46,003 bases of DNA from JBDREC01 sp043820105 [NCBI: Pseudomonadota bacterium] (GTDB taxonomy: Bacteria > Bdellovibrionota_F > JAHFAK01): the NCBI GenBank assembly GCA_043820105.1, contig JBDREC010000024.1, positions 1 through 46,003 on the forward strand, written 5' to 3'. A program made the translations under genes and the position numbers. Within the stretch, counting starts at the first letter, position 1. Every line of letters begins with the position of its first letter. Under the pieces are notes generated by a model. The model was not told the DNA's origin. It did no database searches and saw nothing but the letters and a program-made list of their open reading frames with translations. This document shows, piece after piece, positions 8,207-16,618 of this stretch.

Positions 8207-8280
8207 AATAGCTTTTTCATATTCCTCCTCCTTGAAAAAGAAAATTCAGCCAACATGGGACATGTTGGCTATTTTTGTTT
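8207..8280 (+). ncRNA. Candidate small RNA with anti-Shine-Dalgarno loop
   Basis: Between the sigma-54-like promoter and a strong terminator lies a sequence of about 74 nt with no ORF. An 8-bp stem (CTTTTTCA at 8212-8219 with TGAAAAAG at 8233-8240) displays a 13-nt loop containing CCTCCTCCT. That loop is a perfect complement to extended Shine-Dalgarno sequences. The architecture of C-rich loop followed by terminator hairpin matches known trans-acting sRNAs that mask ribosome sites, such as the CCUCCUCC-loop sRNAs of Alphaproteobacteria. It could instead be a leader or attenuator for the gene starting at 8313. Both readings are inference from structure. Confidence 0.55.
8248..8280 (+). terminator. 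Rho-independent terminator
   Basis: A perfect 10-bp stem (AGCCAACATG at 8248-8257, CATGTTGGCT at 8261-8270) with a GGA loop is followed by ATTTTTGTTT. It is one of the clearest intrinsic terminators in the window and lies 32 nt before the next start codon. It therefore either ends an upstream small RNA or attenuates the following gene. Confidence 0.8.
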
Positions 8281-8312
8281 GGGGGATATTAAATTTATTT
8301 TGGGGTGTTATT

Positions 8313-9824
8313 ATGAATCAGATAAATTCTAAAAGATGTTTTCTTCTTCTCTTTATTTTTACTTTATCTCTTCAATTTTCCGGACTCTTAATAGCCCAGG
8401 AAAGTTCACCCCAAGAATTGCGCGAAATCTTTGAAGCTATTGATGATGAAAATTATACTGAAAGAAAAAAAGTATCTCGGCAAATAGTCGAAAGGGCGGG
8501 TTATCATCTTAGGAATGACACTCCAACATTAGGAGCTATTATAAATCCTGATGCAGAGTTTAAGGATTTTAGATTAGGCAATCAGTTTTTAAAGATTCTT
8601 TTAGATAATCCCTATAAGGCTACAGCGTCTACTTATTTAGCAGCTTTCCAGCTATCAGGACATAGAATGACAGAGCTAACATATTCAGATAAAGCTCAGC
8701 AAAGACTTATTGATCTTTTCTCAAATGAATATGAACAGGGTGCTATTGGTAACATTCATCGCGTATATGCTGGATCTTTGATTTTGCAGCTACAAAGGAA
8801 TTCTAATAATACGCTTTTAATGAATACTAGTGATTTATTAATAAAAAACTTTGCAGAAGATATCAATTTTATTGATGCCTTTGTTGCAATTATAGGACTT
8901 TCGAATCATAAAGCTTCCCATACATTTCCTTATACTTTTGGAACCTGTTATGCAGGTCATACAAGATTAGTTTCTATTGCTTATCAGGTTACCAAGGCAT
9001 TGGCTGAGTTTGATGAAAGATACCAAAAATATGTTGAAGATTTTGATAAAGAGGTGGCATTATTTGAATCAGACCTGGGCTTTAATAATGATGCAATGGC
9101 TAGGTTTAAGTTTGATGTGAAATTAAAGAACCAAGATATAAATAATAATACTGCTTGGGATATTATGGATGTTGCTGAAACAAAGGAAAAAGATGAAGCT
9201 CTGAAATATCTAAAACTCATTATTGATAATGCAGAAAGAATTAATGATGGAATTGTAATGGATGCACTTTTAAAAATTCATAGTTTTGGTGAAGCCAGTA
9301 TAATTCCCGAAAATGTACAACTTATGTTAGTTTCTTCTTTTTTAGATGGAATAGATAGCAGTCAAAGAAAAATAAAACTTGGTGCTAGGTTATTTGCTGG
9401 AGTTTTAATTTTTCAATTTGCTGAAAACAAACAAAATAAAAAATTAAGACAATCTATTGATGGTATTGTTGAAAAAATGGCTGCTCAAGATGATCTCTTA
9501 AAAGAAATAGGCATATCATGGCAAGGAAAGAGGCTTTATGATGTTGCTTTACATTTTAGTGATAATCCAGAACTTGTTCCGTATTTTGAGCTTTTGGTAA
9601 GAATTGCTCAAGATATTGCATCTACACATCAAATGCTTCAGGATAGTGAGCGAAGAGAGCTTTGGACAAAGCTTTTTGAACAAATGCCAAGTTGGCCAAA
9701 CAGAGAATTTCCAGAATATTTGCTTTTAGAATTGAAAAGTTATCGTTCTGAAAAATTGAAATCTTTAAAAAACACTTCGATATCTTCTGCTGGTTCTTTA
9801 GGTTTTTGTATAAATTTATTTTAA
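8313..9824 (+). CDS. Secreted helical (HEAT/ARM-like) protein, unknown function
   Basis: The start at 8313 is chosen over the upstream frame start at 8145. It has a GGGGTG ribosome site and begins a clear signal peptide (MNQINSKRCFLLLFIFTLSL) that ends near GLLIAQESS; the upstream 56 codons run through the terminator hairpin. The mature part of about 475 residues is almost entirely helical, with repeated Leu/Ile/Ala patterns reminiscent of HEAT or armadillo arrays (LIDLFSNEYEQG, LKYLKLIIDNAERINDG). One HTFPYTFGTCYAGH segment is the only Cys/His cluster. It may belong to the same secreted helical group as the 4650-7747 and 26288-32527 proteins. It converges with the transporter, and the stop codons overlap. 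Periplasmic location is inferred. Confidence 0.7.
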   Translation: MNQINSKRCFLLLFIFTLSLQFSGLLIAQESSPQELREIFEAIDDENYTERKKVSRQIVERAGYHLRNDTPTLGAIINPDAEFKDFRLGNQFLKILLDNPYKATASTYLAAFQLSGHRMTELTYSDKAQQRLIDLFSNEYEQGAIGNIHRVYAGSLILQLQRNSNNTLLMNTSDLLIKNFAEDINFIDAFVAIIGLSNHKASHTFPYTFGTCYAGHTRLVSIAYQVTKALAEFDERYQKYVEDFDKEVALFESDLGFNNDAMARFKFDVKLKNQDINNNTAWDIMDVAETKEKDEALKYLKLIIDNAERINDGIVMDALLKIHSFGEASIIPENVQLMLVSSFLDGIDSSQRKIKLGARLFAGVLIFQFAENKQNKKLRQSIDGIVEKMAAQDDLLKEIGISWQGKRLYDVALHFSDNPELVPYFELLVRIAQDIASTHQMLQDSERRELWTKLFEQMPSWPNREFPEYLLLELKSYRSEKLKSLKNTSISSAGSLGFCINLF

Positions 9825-11206
9825 AAGCCAATCATAACAGCGATTGCTAAAAAGATAAAGGCTAGCAGGGATAGCAATAATTGAAGAGGCAAAATCCATT
9901 TTGCCCATGTTATCCAAGGAATTTTAGCTATTAGCAAGCATCCAAGCAAAACTCCATGAGTAGGATTAATCATATTTGTAAAGCCATCACCAAATTGAAA
10001 AGCAAGGACTGTGACTTGTCTTGAAACTCCAATTAAATCTCCAAGTGGCGCCATGATCGGAATAGTTAGGGCTGCTTGACCTGATCCAGATGGAACAAAG
10101 AAATTAATAAAAGTTTGAACAATAAACATAATCCAAGATGAAACTATTGCAGGCAAGCCTGAAGCTAGGTTTGATAGGTAATATAAGATAGTATCAATAA
10201 TATGGCCATCTGATGCTACAACTAAAATCGCGCGAGCAAATCCAATGATGATAGCAGCTGCTACCATGTCTTTAGCGCCTTCTGCAAAAGTCTCAGCCAT
10301 TTTATTTATTCCCATTCTACTGACAATTCCACAGACAAGTCCAATTGCAACAAACAAGGCAGCAATTTCTTCAATATACCAACCCCATTTCATAACGCCC
10401 ACAACAAGCATGATCATTCCAAGAGTAAATGAAATCAAAACAAGATAATGAGATGTTGTCATTTTTGTCTCTTCTTGATCAAATTCAGGATGCTCTTTTT
10501 TAAGTTTTAAGTCTGACTCATAGACAGGGCTAGCTTTAGGATTTTTCTTTATTTTTCGAGCATAAAGCATTGTGAAAATAATTCCAGTTGTTGTTATGAC
10601 AAACCAGCAAATTGTTCTATACCACCATCCAGATACAGGTGGAAGCTCTGCTATTCCTTGAGCCACTTGCACGGTAAAAGGATTTATCATTGCAGCTGAA
10701 AAGCCAAGCCCTGAGCCAACCCAAGCTATTGTTACAGCTACAATCGAGTCATAGCCAAGGGCAAAACAAAAAGGGATTAGTAGAATTATAAAAGGCAGAG
10801 TCTCTTCACACATCCCAAATACAGCTCCACCCATAGAAAAAAGAAGCATTAAAATTGGAATAATTAATATTTCATTTTTACCAAGTTTTTTAGTAATTCT
10901 TGTAATAAAGGTTGTTACAGCACCTGTTTTGTAAATAATAGCAAAAACACCACCCACTAAAAATACAAAGGCTATAATTTCAGCTACAGCTACCATTCCT
11001 TTTATTGGAGCTAATAAAAAAGCAAATATGCCTTGAGGATTTGATTCAATTCTGTGGTAAGAATCAGCAACAACAATGGTTCTGCCTGCTTCATTTTTCA
11101 TGGTATCAAACTGACCTGCAGGAATTATCCAGGTTAATGCAGCTACTATTGCTATAAACATGAAGATTAGGGCAATGGTATGAGGGATTTTGATTTTTTC
11201 TAGCAT
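9821..11206 (-). CDS. YfcC/DcuC-family anion or amino-acid transporter
   Basis: The 461-residue polytopic membrane protein has about 12 hydrophobic segments and matches the YfcC-like branch of the C4-dicarboxylate anaerobic carrier (DcuC) family. Family-like stretches are the N-terminal IPHTIALIFMFIAIVAALTW then IIPAGQFD, the GMCEETLPFIILLIPFCFALG region, AWVGSGLGFSAAMINPFTVQ, the VPSGSGQAALTIPIMAPLGD hairpin, and DGFTNMINPTHGVLLG near the end. The substrate could be a dicarboxylate, arginine/ornithine or another small anion; the sequence does not decide. An AGGAG site lies 6-7 nt before the ATG at 11206. The gene stands alone, and a repeat-filled region lies upstream. Confidence 0.85.
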   Translation of the reverse strand: MLEKIKIPHTIALIFMFIAIVAALTWIIPAGQFDTMKNEAGRTIVVADSYHRIESNPQGIFAFLLAPIKGMVAVAEIIAFVFLVGGVFAIIYKTGAVTTFITRITKKLGKNEILIIPILMLLFSMGGAVFGMCEETLPFIILLIPFCFALGYDSIVAVTIAWVGSGLGFSAAMINPFTVQVAQGIAELPPVSGWWYRTICWFVITTTGIIFTMLYARKIKKNPKASPVYESDLKLKKEHPEFDQEETKMTTSHYLVLISFTLGMIMLVVGVMKWGWYIEEIAALFVAIGLVCGIVSRMGINKMAETFAEGAKDMVAAAIIIGFARAILVVASDGHIIDTILYYLSNLASGLPAIVSSWIMFIVQTFINFFVPSGSGQAALTIPIMAPLGDLIGVSRQVTVLAFQFGDGFTNMINPTHGVLLGCLLIAKIPWITWAKWILPLQLLLSLLAFIFLAIAVMIGF

Positions 11207-11535
11207 TACTTGCTCCTTTGGGATATGAAAGAAACGGTAGTAAAATGGAAAAAATAATAGAAATCAAGGGAAAATAAGGGAACAAGAGCGCAAGGGAACA
11301 AGGGAACAAGGGAACAAGGGAACAAGGGAACAAGGATTAGTATTTGGTAATCAGGATTCGGTCATCAGTATTCGCGATCATACTGGTGACAGGTGCCACA
11401 TTGATTATTGATTGTTTTTTATAAACCCCTGGTAACGTGGCTCATGTTTCCTTGCGCTCCTGCGCTCTTGTTCTTTTTCCTCATTATATTTCTTTGACAA
11501 AAATATGCTCATTAATTAACTTATAAAAAAATAAA
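11207..11535. other. Intergenic region with repeat words
   Basis: No gene was found. The region holds the AAGGGAAC array, a poorly ordered stretch near 11340-11375 (TATTTGG, AATCAGG, ATTCGGT, CATCAGT), TTGATTATTGATTG near 11401, and an inverted copy of the GAACAAGAGCGCA core at 11451-11480. That copy could pair with 11278-11296 to form a long stem across the region. Confidence 0.5.
11292..11335. repeat. Octamer tandem array, AAGGGAAC x5.5
   Basis: Five perfect AAGGGAAC units plus AAGG lie upstream of the transporter gene. They are preceded by GGGAACAAGAGCGCAAGGG. That longer core recurs at 23101-23125 (with GCGT in place of GCGC) and, inverted, at about 11451-11472. Confidence 0.85.
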
Positions 11536-12006
11536 ATGGATATAATAATGGTTCAAAAAAAAGTTAAAATGATGAAAGTGAAAAAGAAAGCTACTAAAAA
11601 AGCTATTTCAAAGAAAAGTGAAAAAAAGAAAAGAACTCCTAGAAGCAAGCGGATTGCAAGGCTTTTATTAAATGAAATTGAAAGAGTTGTGGATAATGTT
11701 GAATTTAGAAGGGATCTTTTATTTAAAATTTGGTCAGGGTATAGAACTAGAAAACCATTTATAAGTACCTTAAAGTCTGGTTATTTTGATCTGCCTTTAA
11801 CTGAATTGGCTGACTTTCAAGTGGAGACTCTTATTTCCTTAGAAGCTTTTTATAGAAACCTTGATCAGCTTACTTTTTATATTGAATATACAGAAGATAT
11901 GCCAACGACTATGAAAAAAAGCTTTGATATCCAATTTGAAAAATTAAAAAACCTATCCTTAGAAACGATTCAAAAGATTAATGAAAACGAATTGCAAATC
12001 TTTTGA
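11536..12006 (+). CDS. Small basic protein with Lys-rich N-terminus, unknown
   Basis: The 156-residue protein is not recognised. Residues 1-45 are strongly basic (KKVKMMKVKKKATKKAISKK and KKKRTPRSKR), a composition seen in nucleic-acid-binding tails. The rest is helical with aromatic residues (LLLNEIERVVDNVEFRRDLL, IWSGYRTRKPF, YRNLDQLTFYIEYTEDMP). Two in-frame ATGs (11536 and 11548) are possible and neither has a strong ribosome site. It lies upstream of the NifU-type gene with a heptamer array between, so an operon is doubtful. DNA or RNA binding is only a guess from charge. Confidence 0.6.
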   Translation: MDIIMVQKKVKMMKVKKKATKKAISKKSEKKKRTPRSKRIARLLLNEIERVVDNVEFRRDLLFKIWSGYRTRKPFISTLKSGYFDLPLTELADFQVETLISLEAFYRNLDQLTFYIEYTEDMPTTMKKSFDIQFEKLKNLSLETIQKINENELQIF

Positions 12007-12066
12007 AATTTTTTTCTTGAATAACCTGTTTCTATATGTAACAAGGCTTCAATATGAATATTCGCT

Positions 12067-12101
12067 GTACTCCTTACGCCGTACGCTGTACGCTGTACGC
12101 T
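12067..12101. repeat. Heptamer tandem array, GTACGCT x3 plus degenerate units
   Basis: Two degenerate units (GTACTCC, TTACGCC) are followed by three perfect GTACGCT units. This is the reverse complement of the AGCGTAC array at 1486-1516, so the same word occurs at two loci about 10.6 kb apart in opposite orientation. It lies about 40 bp before the NifU-type start. Confidence 0.85.
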
Positions 12102-12141
12102 GTGCTAGCTTTTACACTTAAATTAAAAAATGGAGACAATA

Positions 12142-12360
12142 ATGGAAGAACAAGTAAAAAAAGTATTAGAAGAAATCAGACCAATGCTTCAAGCAGATGG
12201 TGGAGATATTGAATTTATCGCACTAGAAGGAGATGTTGTTAAGGTTAGGCTTCAAGGAGCATGTGCTCATTGTCCTGGCGCACAAATGACTCTTAAAAAT
12301 GGGGTTGAAAGAATTTTAAAAGAAAAAGTTGAAGGCGTAGGAAGTGTTGAGGCTGTTTAG
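12142..12360 (+). CDS. NifU C-terminal-domain (Nfu-type) Fe-S scaffold protein
   Basis: This 72-residue protein is a stand-alone Nfu domain. It reads VKKVLEEIRPMLQADGGDIE, then VVKVRLQGACAHCPGAQMTL with the CxxC pair that binds a bridging Fe-S cluster, and ends in VEGVGSVEAV. Nfu proteins carry and transfer [4Fe-4S] clusters to target enzymes in the cytoplasm. The start at 12142 is preferred over 12130 because GGAG at 12132-12135 is well spaced for it. The gene abuts the convergent MerR gene (stop codons adjacent). The neighbouring DUF362 ferredoxin-like protein is a possible client, which is inference. Confidence 0.93.
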   Translation: MEEQVKKVLEEIRPMLQADGGDIEFIALEGDVVKVRLQGACAHCPGAQMTLKNGVERILKEKVEGVGSVEAV

Positions 12361-12756
12361 TTAATCAGTTGCACACATATTTTTTATATCATTCAATTCT
12401 CTTTTTATCTTGGTAAGAGCCTCTGTTGGAAAAGAGCCTTTACTTACTTCAATTACTTTTTCAACAATACTTTTTTCTTCAAGAATTGGATTGTTTTCTA
12501 GTAAAACCTTTTTTGCACCCTCAATTGTATATTTATCAGTATAAAGCAATTTATGTAATTTAAAAAAGAAAATTATATCATCTTTTCTATATACTCTCTG
12601 ATTTGCAGTGTTCTTAAGGGTTTTAACGTTGAACTCTGATTCCCAAAAACGAATAACTGATGTTTTAACATCTAAAAGCTTTGAAAGCTCTCCTATTTTA
12701 TAATAGTTCTTATTTGGGTTTAAGCCAGAGTTTACCAGTATGTCTGTTAATTCCAT
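12361..12756 (-). CDS. MerR-family transcriptional regulator
   Basis: The 131-residue protein has an N-terminal winged helix-turn-helix of the MerR type (YYKIGELSKLLDVKTSVIRF, FNVKTLKN, NQRVYRKDDI). A helical region follows (KLLYTDKYTIEGAKKVLLEN) and then a short C-terminal helix. No sensor cysteine cluster is present apart from one Cys near the end, so the effector is unknown and metal sensing is not indicated. Its start overlaps the stop of the DUF362 gene by 10 nt, so the two are probably translationally coupled and co-transcribed. Confidence 0.9.
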   Translation of the reverse strand: MELTDILVNSGLNPNKNYYKIGELSKLLDVKTSVIRFWESEFNVKTLKNTANQRVYRKDDIIFFFKLHKLLYTDKYTIEGAKKVLLENNPILEEKSIVEKVIEVSKGSFPTEALTKIKRELNDIKNMCATD

Positions 12757-13928
12757 TTTAAAGACCTCAATAATTTTAATAAAAAACCTTTTTTCATGTC
12801 AATTGCCTCTTCAGGACATGTTTCCTGACAGCAATAACATCTTATACAATTTTTATAGTCAATAAAAACTTTTTTATGCACTACTGACATAACCTTAGCA
12901 GGACAAATATTAACACATGTATTGCATAATGTGCAATCTTTATGTGAAATGTTTGGTCTATCTGTTATGAAGTTTTGAAGTAAGGGTAATAAGAATTTTG
13001 GAATACGTTCTGTTTGTATTGGAACAAGTGTTGGGATATCAAGATTTTTAAGATATGAATTTTCAGTACTATCTCCCAGGCATTGAATATCTTCAGTGCC
13101 ATATCCACTAATATTAAGAGATGCTAATATATCCAAATAAGGTACACGCTTTGGTGATATGTCAAGCATTTGACAAATTACATGGTCAATTGCAATGCAA
13201 TCTTGTCCAGTAATAATATAGCCCCAATCCCTTGGTGTGCCAGCAGCTGGTCCATTTCCTTCCATTATTGTTATCCCATCAACAATTGACAAGGAAGGTT
13301 TAACCTTTTTATAAATTGCAATTAAAAGTTCAGCAAAAACATTTTTTGAATCAGCAAGCTTTAGATGCCACTGTGGTTTTTCAAGACCCACAACAAGACC
13401 AAATAGGTTTTTAACAGACAGGGTCATTGTCATTTGGGCATGAGTTTTTACCTTAGCAAGGTTAATAATTTTATCAAATTCCATGGCTTCCTGTGAAAGT
13501 TCGATTTTTTTATACTTTGTATAAGCTATGTCATAAGCCTTTGGTGTCTGTAGTGGAGTAATTTTCACATCAAGTTTTTCAAGATCTTCAATGATATTTA
13601 ATTTTTTCAAAACACCCTTAAGTGTTCCAAATGCGGGAGAATCGCCAATTGATAAGTTGTGATATCCATGGTCCTTTAGAAGTTCAATTGTAGCTAGAAT
13701 TATTGATGGATGTGTAAGTATATGTTTTTCAGGAAGTGCAGGCCTTAAAAAGTTGGGTTTAATTAGAATTTTATCTTTTGCTTTTACAAAATTATCTATG
13801 CCTCCAATCAGTTTTATGGATTCTATAATTTTTTCTTTAATTATTGTTTTGTCATAAGTTGTACATTTTTTAATCACAATATTTTTTGAGGGCACGGGAA
13901 TTCTCAAGATAAATAAAATTGAAAGCAT
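12747..13928 (-). CDS. DUF362 protein with two C-terminal [4Fe-4S] ferredoxin motifs
   Basis: The 393-residue protein contains a DUF362 domain (KDKILIKPNFLRPALPEKHI, GDSPAFG, NLAKVKTHAQMTMTLSVKNL, IVDGITIMEGNGPAAGTPR). The C-terminus has a bacterial-ferredoxin pair with motifs CTLCNTCVNICP and CIRCYCCQETCP, which should hold two [4Fe-4S] clusters. DUF362 proteins are iron-sulfur proteins of unknown reaction, predicted to be cytoplasmic redox factors. The ATG at 13928 adds a hydrophobic leader (MLSILFILRIP). A GTG 11 codons later would give the more usual family start, so the N-terminus is uncertain. It is divergent from pilT. Confidence 0.88.
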   Translation of the reverse strand: MLSILFILRIPVPSKNIVIKKCTTYDKTIIKEKIIESIKLIGGIDNFVKAKDKILIKPNFLRPALPEKHILTHPSIILATIELLKDHGYHNLSIGDSPAFGTLKGVLKKLNIIEDLEKLDVKITPLQTPKAYDIAYTKYKKIELSQEAMEFDKIINLAKVKTHAQMTMTLSVKNLFGLVVGLEKPQWHLKLADSKNVFAELLIAIYKKVKPSLSIVDGITIMEGNGPAAGTPRDWGYIITGQDCIAIDHVICQMLDISPKRVPYLDILASLNISGYGTEDIQCLGDSTENSYLKNLDIPTLVPIQTERIPKFLLPLLQNFITDRPNISHKDCTLCNTCVNICPAKVMSVVHKKVFIDYKNCIRCYCCQETCPEEAIDMKKGFLLKLLRSLKWN

Positions 13929-13968
13929 TTTATCTAGAATAAAAAAAAATTCAATATAAATACGAATC

Positions 13969-13997
13969 TTGATATTTTTTGTAAAAGTTTATATTTT
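13969..13997 (+). promoter_or_regulatory. Candidate sigma-70-type promoter for pilT
   Basis: TTGATA (13969-13974) and TATTTT (13992-13997) are spaced by 17 nt, about 37 nt before the pilT ATG. The region is AT-rich, so chance matches are possible. Confidence 0.35.
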
Positions 13998-14034
13998 TTC
14001 ACTACTTTATGAATTTCTTGTTTTAAGGTAAATT

Positions 14035-15192
14035 ATGCCAAAAATTGATGCTTTCTTTAAGTTTATGGTTGAAAATGGATCAAGTGATCTTCACATGGCT
14101 GTTGGCGCACCGCCTATGATTAGGCAAAGTGGTGAAATGCGACCAATAAAGTTTAAAGAACTTACAAGTGAAGGCAATAAAATAATGTTCTATGAAATCC
14201 TCAATGATGTACAAAGAGAAACCTTTGAAAAAAGAGGAGACCTCGATTTTGCATACGAGATTGAGGGACTGGCTAGATTTCGTGGAAATCTTTTTATGCA
14301 AAGAAAAGGACCAAGCGCTGTTTTTAGGATTATTCCTTCAACAGTATTAAGTGCTCAACAATTAAACTTGCCTGAATCTGTGCTGCGATTCGCGAAACTT
14401 CACAAGGGAATGGTTTTAGTTACTGGCCCTACAGGGTCTGGTAAATCTACAACCCTTGCTGCTATTATAGATCATATTAATGAAACAAGAAGAGATCACA
14501 TTCTAACAGTAGAAGATCCAATTGAATTTGTGCATAAGAATAAAAGGTGCCTTGTAAACCAAAGAGAAGTTAAGGTTCACACCGAATCGTTTGCATCTGC
14601 GTTAAAGGGTGCACTTAGGCAGGATCCTGATATTATTCTTGTTGGTGAAATGAGAGATCTTGAAACAATAGAACTTGCTTGTACTGCAGCTGAAACAGGG
14701 CACTTGGTTTTTGGAACTCTTCACACTATCAGTGCACCGAAGACAGTTGACAGGCTTATTAATGTTTTCCCAATGGGACAACAAGACCAAATTAGAATGA
14801 TGCTTTCAGAATCAGTTAAAGGTGTTGTTTCTCAGACTCTTTGCAAGAAAAAAGGTGGAGGCCGAGTTGCTGCTTTAGAGATTATGTATGTTACCTCTGC
14901 TATTGCAAACCTAATTCGAGAAGGAAAGACCTTTCAATTAAAGTCATCAATTCAAACTGGTCGATCTCAAGGTATGCAAACAATTGATCAAGCCTTGATG
15001 GACTTATTGCAGAGTGAGCAAATAGAAATAGAAGAAGCTATGAACCACGCCCAGGAGAAAAAGCTCTTTGAAGGCTATCTTGCACAAAAGCCAAAAGAAA
15101 GACCCACGCTAAGAACAATGCCAGGCTCACAGGATGCAGGTACTATAAAAAAACCAGAAGTTGAGCAGGTTACAAAAAGACCTGGTACCTAA
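14035..15192 (+). CDS. pilT: Type IV pilus retraction ATPase PilT
   Basis: The 385-residue protein is a canonical PilT hexameric ATPase that depolymerises type IV pili at the inner membrane to drive twitching. Features in order are the N-terminal PAS-like domain (ENGSSDLHMAVGAPPMIRQS), Walker A GPTGSGKST (131-139), Asp box LTVEDPIEF, Walker B ILVGEMRD, His box GHLVFGTLHT, and the C-terminal VAALEIMYVTSAIANLIREG typical of PilT. All catalytic elements are intact. About 35 extra polar residues follow the usual end. The start has TAAGGT upstream. It leads a cluster with two degenerate homologues and a cNMP-domain protein. No pilin, PilC or complete PilB is in the window. Confidence 0.95.
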   Translation: MPKIDAFFKFMVENGSSDLHMAVGAPPMIRQSGEMRPIKFKELTSEGNKIMFYEILNDVQRETFEKRGDLDFAYEIEGLARFRGNLFMQRKGPSAVFRIIPSTVLSAQQLNLPESVLRFAKLHKGMVLVTGPTGSGKSTTLAAIIDHINETRRDHILTVEDPIEFVHKNKRCLVNQREVKVHTESFASALKGALRQDPDIILVGEMRDLETIELACTAAETGHLVFGTLHTISAPKTVDRLINVFPMGQQDQIRMMLSESVKGVVSQTLCKKKGGGRVAALEIMYVTSAIANLIREGKTFQLKSSIQTGRSQGMQTIDQALMDLLQSEQIEIEEAMNHAQEKKLFEGYLAQKPKERPTLRTMPGSQDAGTIKKPEVEQVTKRPGT

Positions 15193-15210
15193 GCTATAGG
15201 GGTTGCAAAA

Positions 15211-15242
15211 AAAACCAAGCCAATAGGTTTTGGTTTTGTTTA
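15211..15242 (+). terminator. Weak terminator-like hairpin after pilT
   Basis: AAAACCAA (15211-15218) pairs with TTGGTTTT (15230-15237) and is followed by GTTTAT. The stem is A/T-heavy, so termination may be partial and leave the downstream genes co-transcribed. Confidence 0.4.
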
Positions 15243-15278
15243 TATAAAAAATATTTTAATTTTATATAGGTAAATTAA

Positions 15279-16618
15279 ATGTCAGATCAAAGAGAAAAAA
15301 TAAATGCCTTAATTGCTAATTTAAAAAAAGCAATTGCAGATCAAGTTGCACTAGGTAATACAGCTATGATTTTTCCTTCTGGTGGAGCAATGCAGGTCAA
15401 GACCCAGGGTAAATTTGTTCCATCAAAAAATGTTTTGATAAATCCAAATGTTTGGACCTTTTTTGCAAAGCATATTATTGGTGAAAGTGCTGGCAAGGAT
15501 CTTTTGGCTGTTACAAATGATGAGCTTAATTCTTATGTTGGATCAAATATTCAATATATCTTGCTCGTTAATATCAGTGGAAAAGAAGAAGCAAAAACCT
15601 TTAATGTTTTTTTTGAAGAAGATACTATTCAAAGAATAAATAGAATTAGAATGGAAATAGAAGAAGAGGTTAAATTTGGGGACCTTGGAATTGAAAAGGA
15701 TCCTGCTTCTCTAGCTTCTGATGAAGAGCTTATGTCTTGGTTTGATTCTTTTTGTACTAAAGTTTTAAATAATGGTACTTTTAAGGTTAAGGATATTGTC
15801 TTATCTCCTTCTAAGGCTAATCCATTTGTTTCAACAACAAGTGGAATATTTGCCCCAATTGAATGTGTAACTTTTAATCATCAAACAAAAATAATTGATA
15901 AAATTGGTGCTATGATGATTAAAATGTCTCAAAATGCTGATCTTATTGAAATTTTTAATAATAATAAGGGACGTTTTGATACGCTTGATGTAGATACTTC
16001 ATATAAAACAAAAACAGGAGCTAGGTTCAGAGTTAATATTGCAGATGCAATTGGAGATGGTATTGAGCACGGTACTTTAATTGTTATGAAAGCTCTGCCT
16101 GAAAGACCCTGGGCCTTTGAAGATTTAGTACTGCCTGCTTTAGTCCAAAATGTAATATCAAATTTAAAATCAGGGCTTATATTAATTTGCGGTCCTTCAG
16201 GATGTGGAAAATCAACAACACTATGTTCAATTCTTGACTACTTGCTAAGAAAAAAGTCAGTTAATCTGATGACAATTGAAAGTCCAATTGAAACTATATT
16301 TCCTGCAAATGAATATAAAAAATCAGTTGTATCTCAAAGAGAAATTGGCAAACATTCTCTTACAAAAAGAAATGCACTTGATAGTTTATCAAGACAATCT
16401 CTTAATGTTACAATGCTTGGCGATATTAGAAGCCTTGATGACGCTAAAGCAGCTCTTGATTTAGCTCAAAGCGGGTCTTTAGTTTTGGCCAATGTTCAAT
16501 GTAGTAGTTTATCAGAATCCATTGATAAGATTTTAGACCTTTTTCCAGCTGATCAAGAAAAGAAAATTCGTGAGACTTTATCAGTTCAATATAAGCTGGG
16601 GGTTTGCCAAAACCTAAT
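15279..16618 (+). CDS. Degenerate PilT-like ATPase, first frame of a split gene
   Basis: The frame starts at ATG 15279 with AGGT upstream and continues to a stop at 16656-16658, but homology to PilT is lost after about 16618. The body appears to hold two N-terminal PilT-like domains in tandem (residues about 1-130 and 145-280) and then the motor core. Walker A is intact (GPSGCGKSTT, about 305-314). Other motifs are altered: the Asp box is TIESPIE, the Walker B glutamate is replaced by Asp (MLGDIRS), and both histidines of the His box are gone (GSLVLANVQCSS). It may bind nucleotide but should hydrolyse poorly, if at all. The C-terminal domain lies in another frame at 16604-16999. Confidence 0.75.

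Noticed and set aside
7987-8256. 89-codon minus-strand ORF
   Set aside because: It covers the sRNA candidate and part of its terminator hairpin on the opposite strand and has no ribosome site or family-like sequence.
8145-8312. Upstream start for the secreted helical protein
   Set aside because: These 56 codons cross a strong terminator; the signal peptide and ribosome site fit 8313.
11292-11335. CRISPR array
   Set aside because: The 8-nt units are directly adjacent with no spacers, and no cas gene is present.
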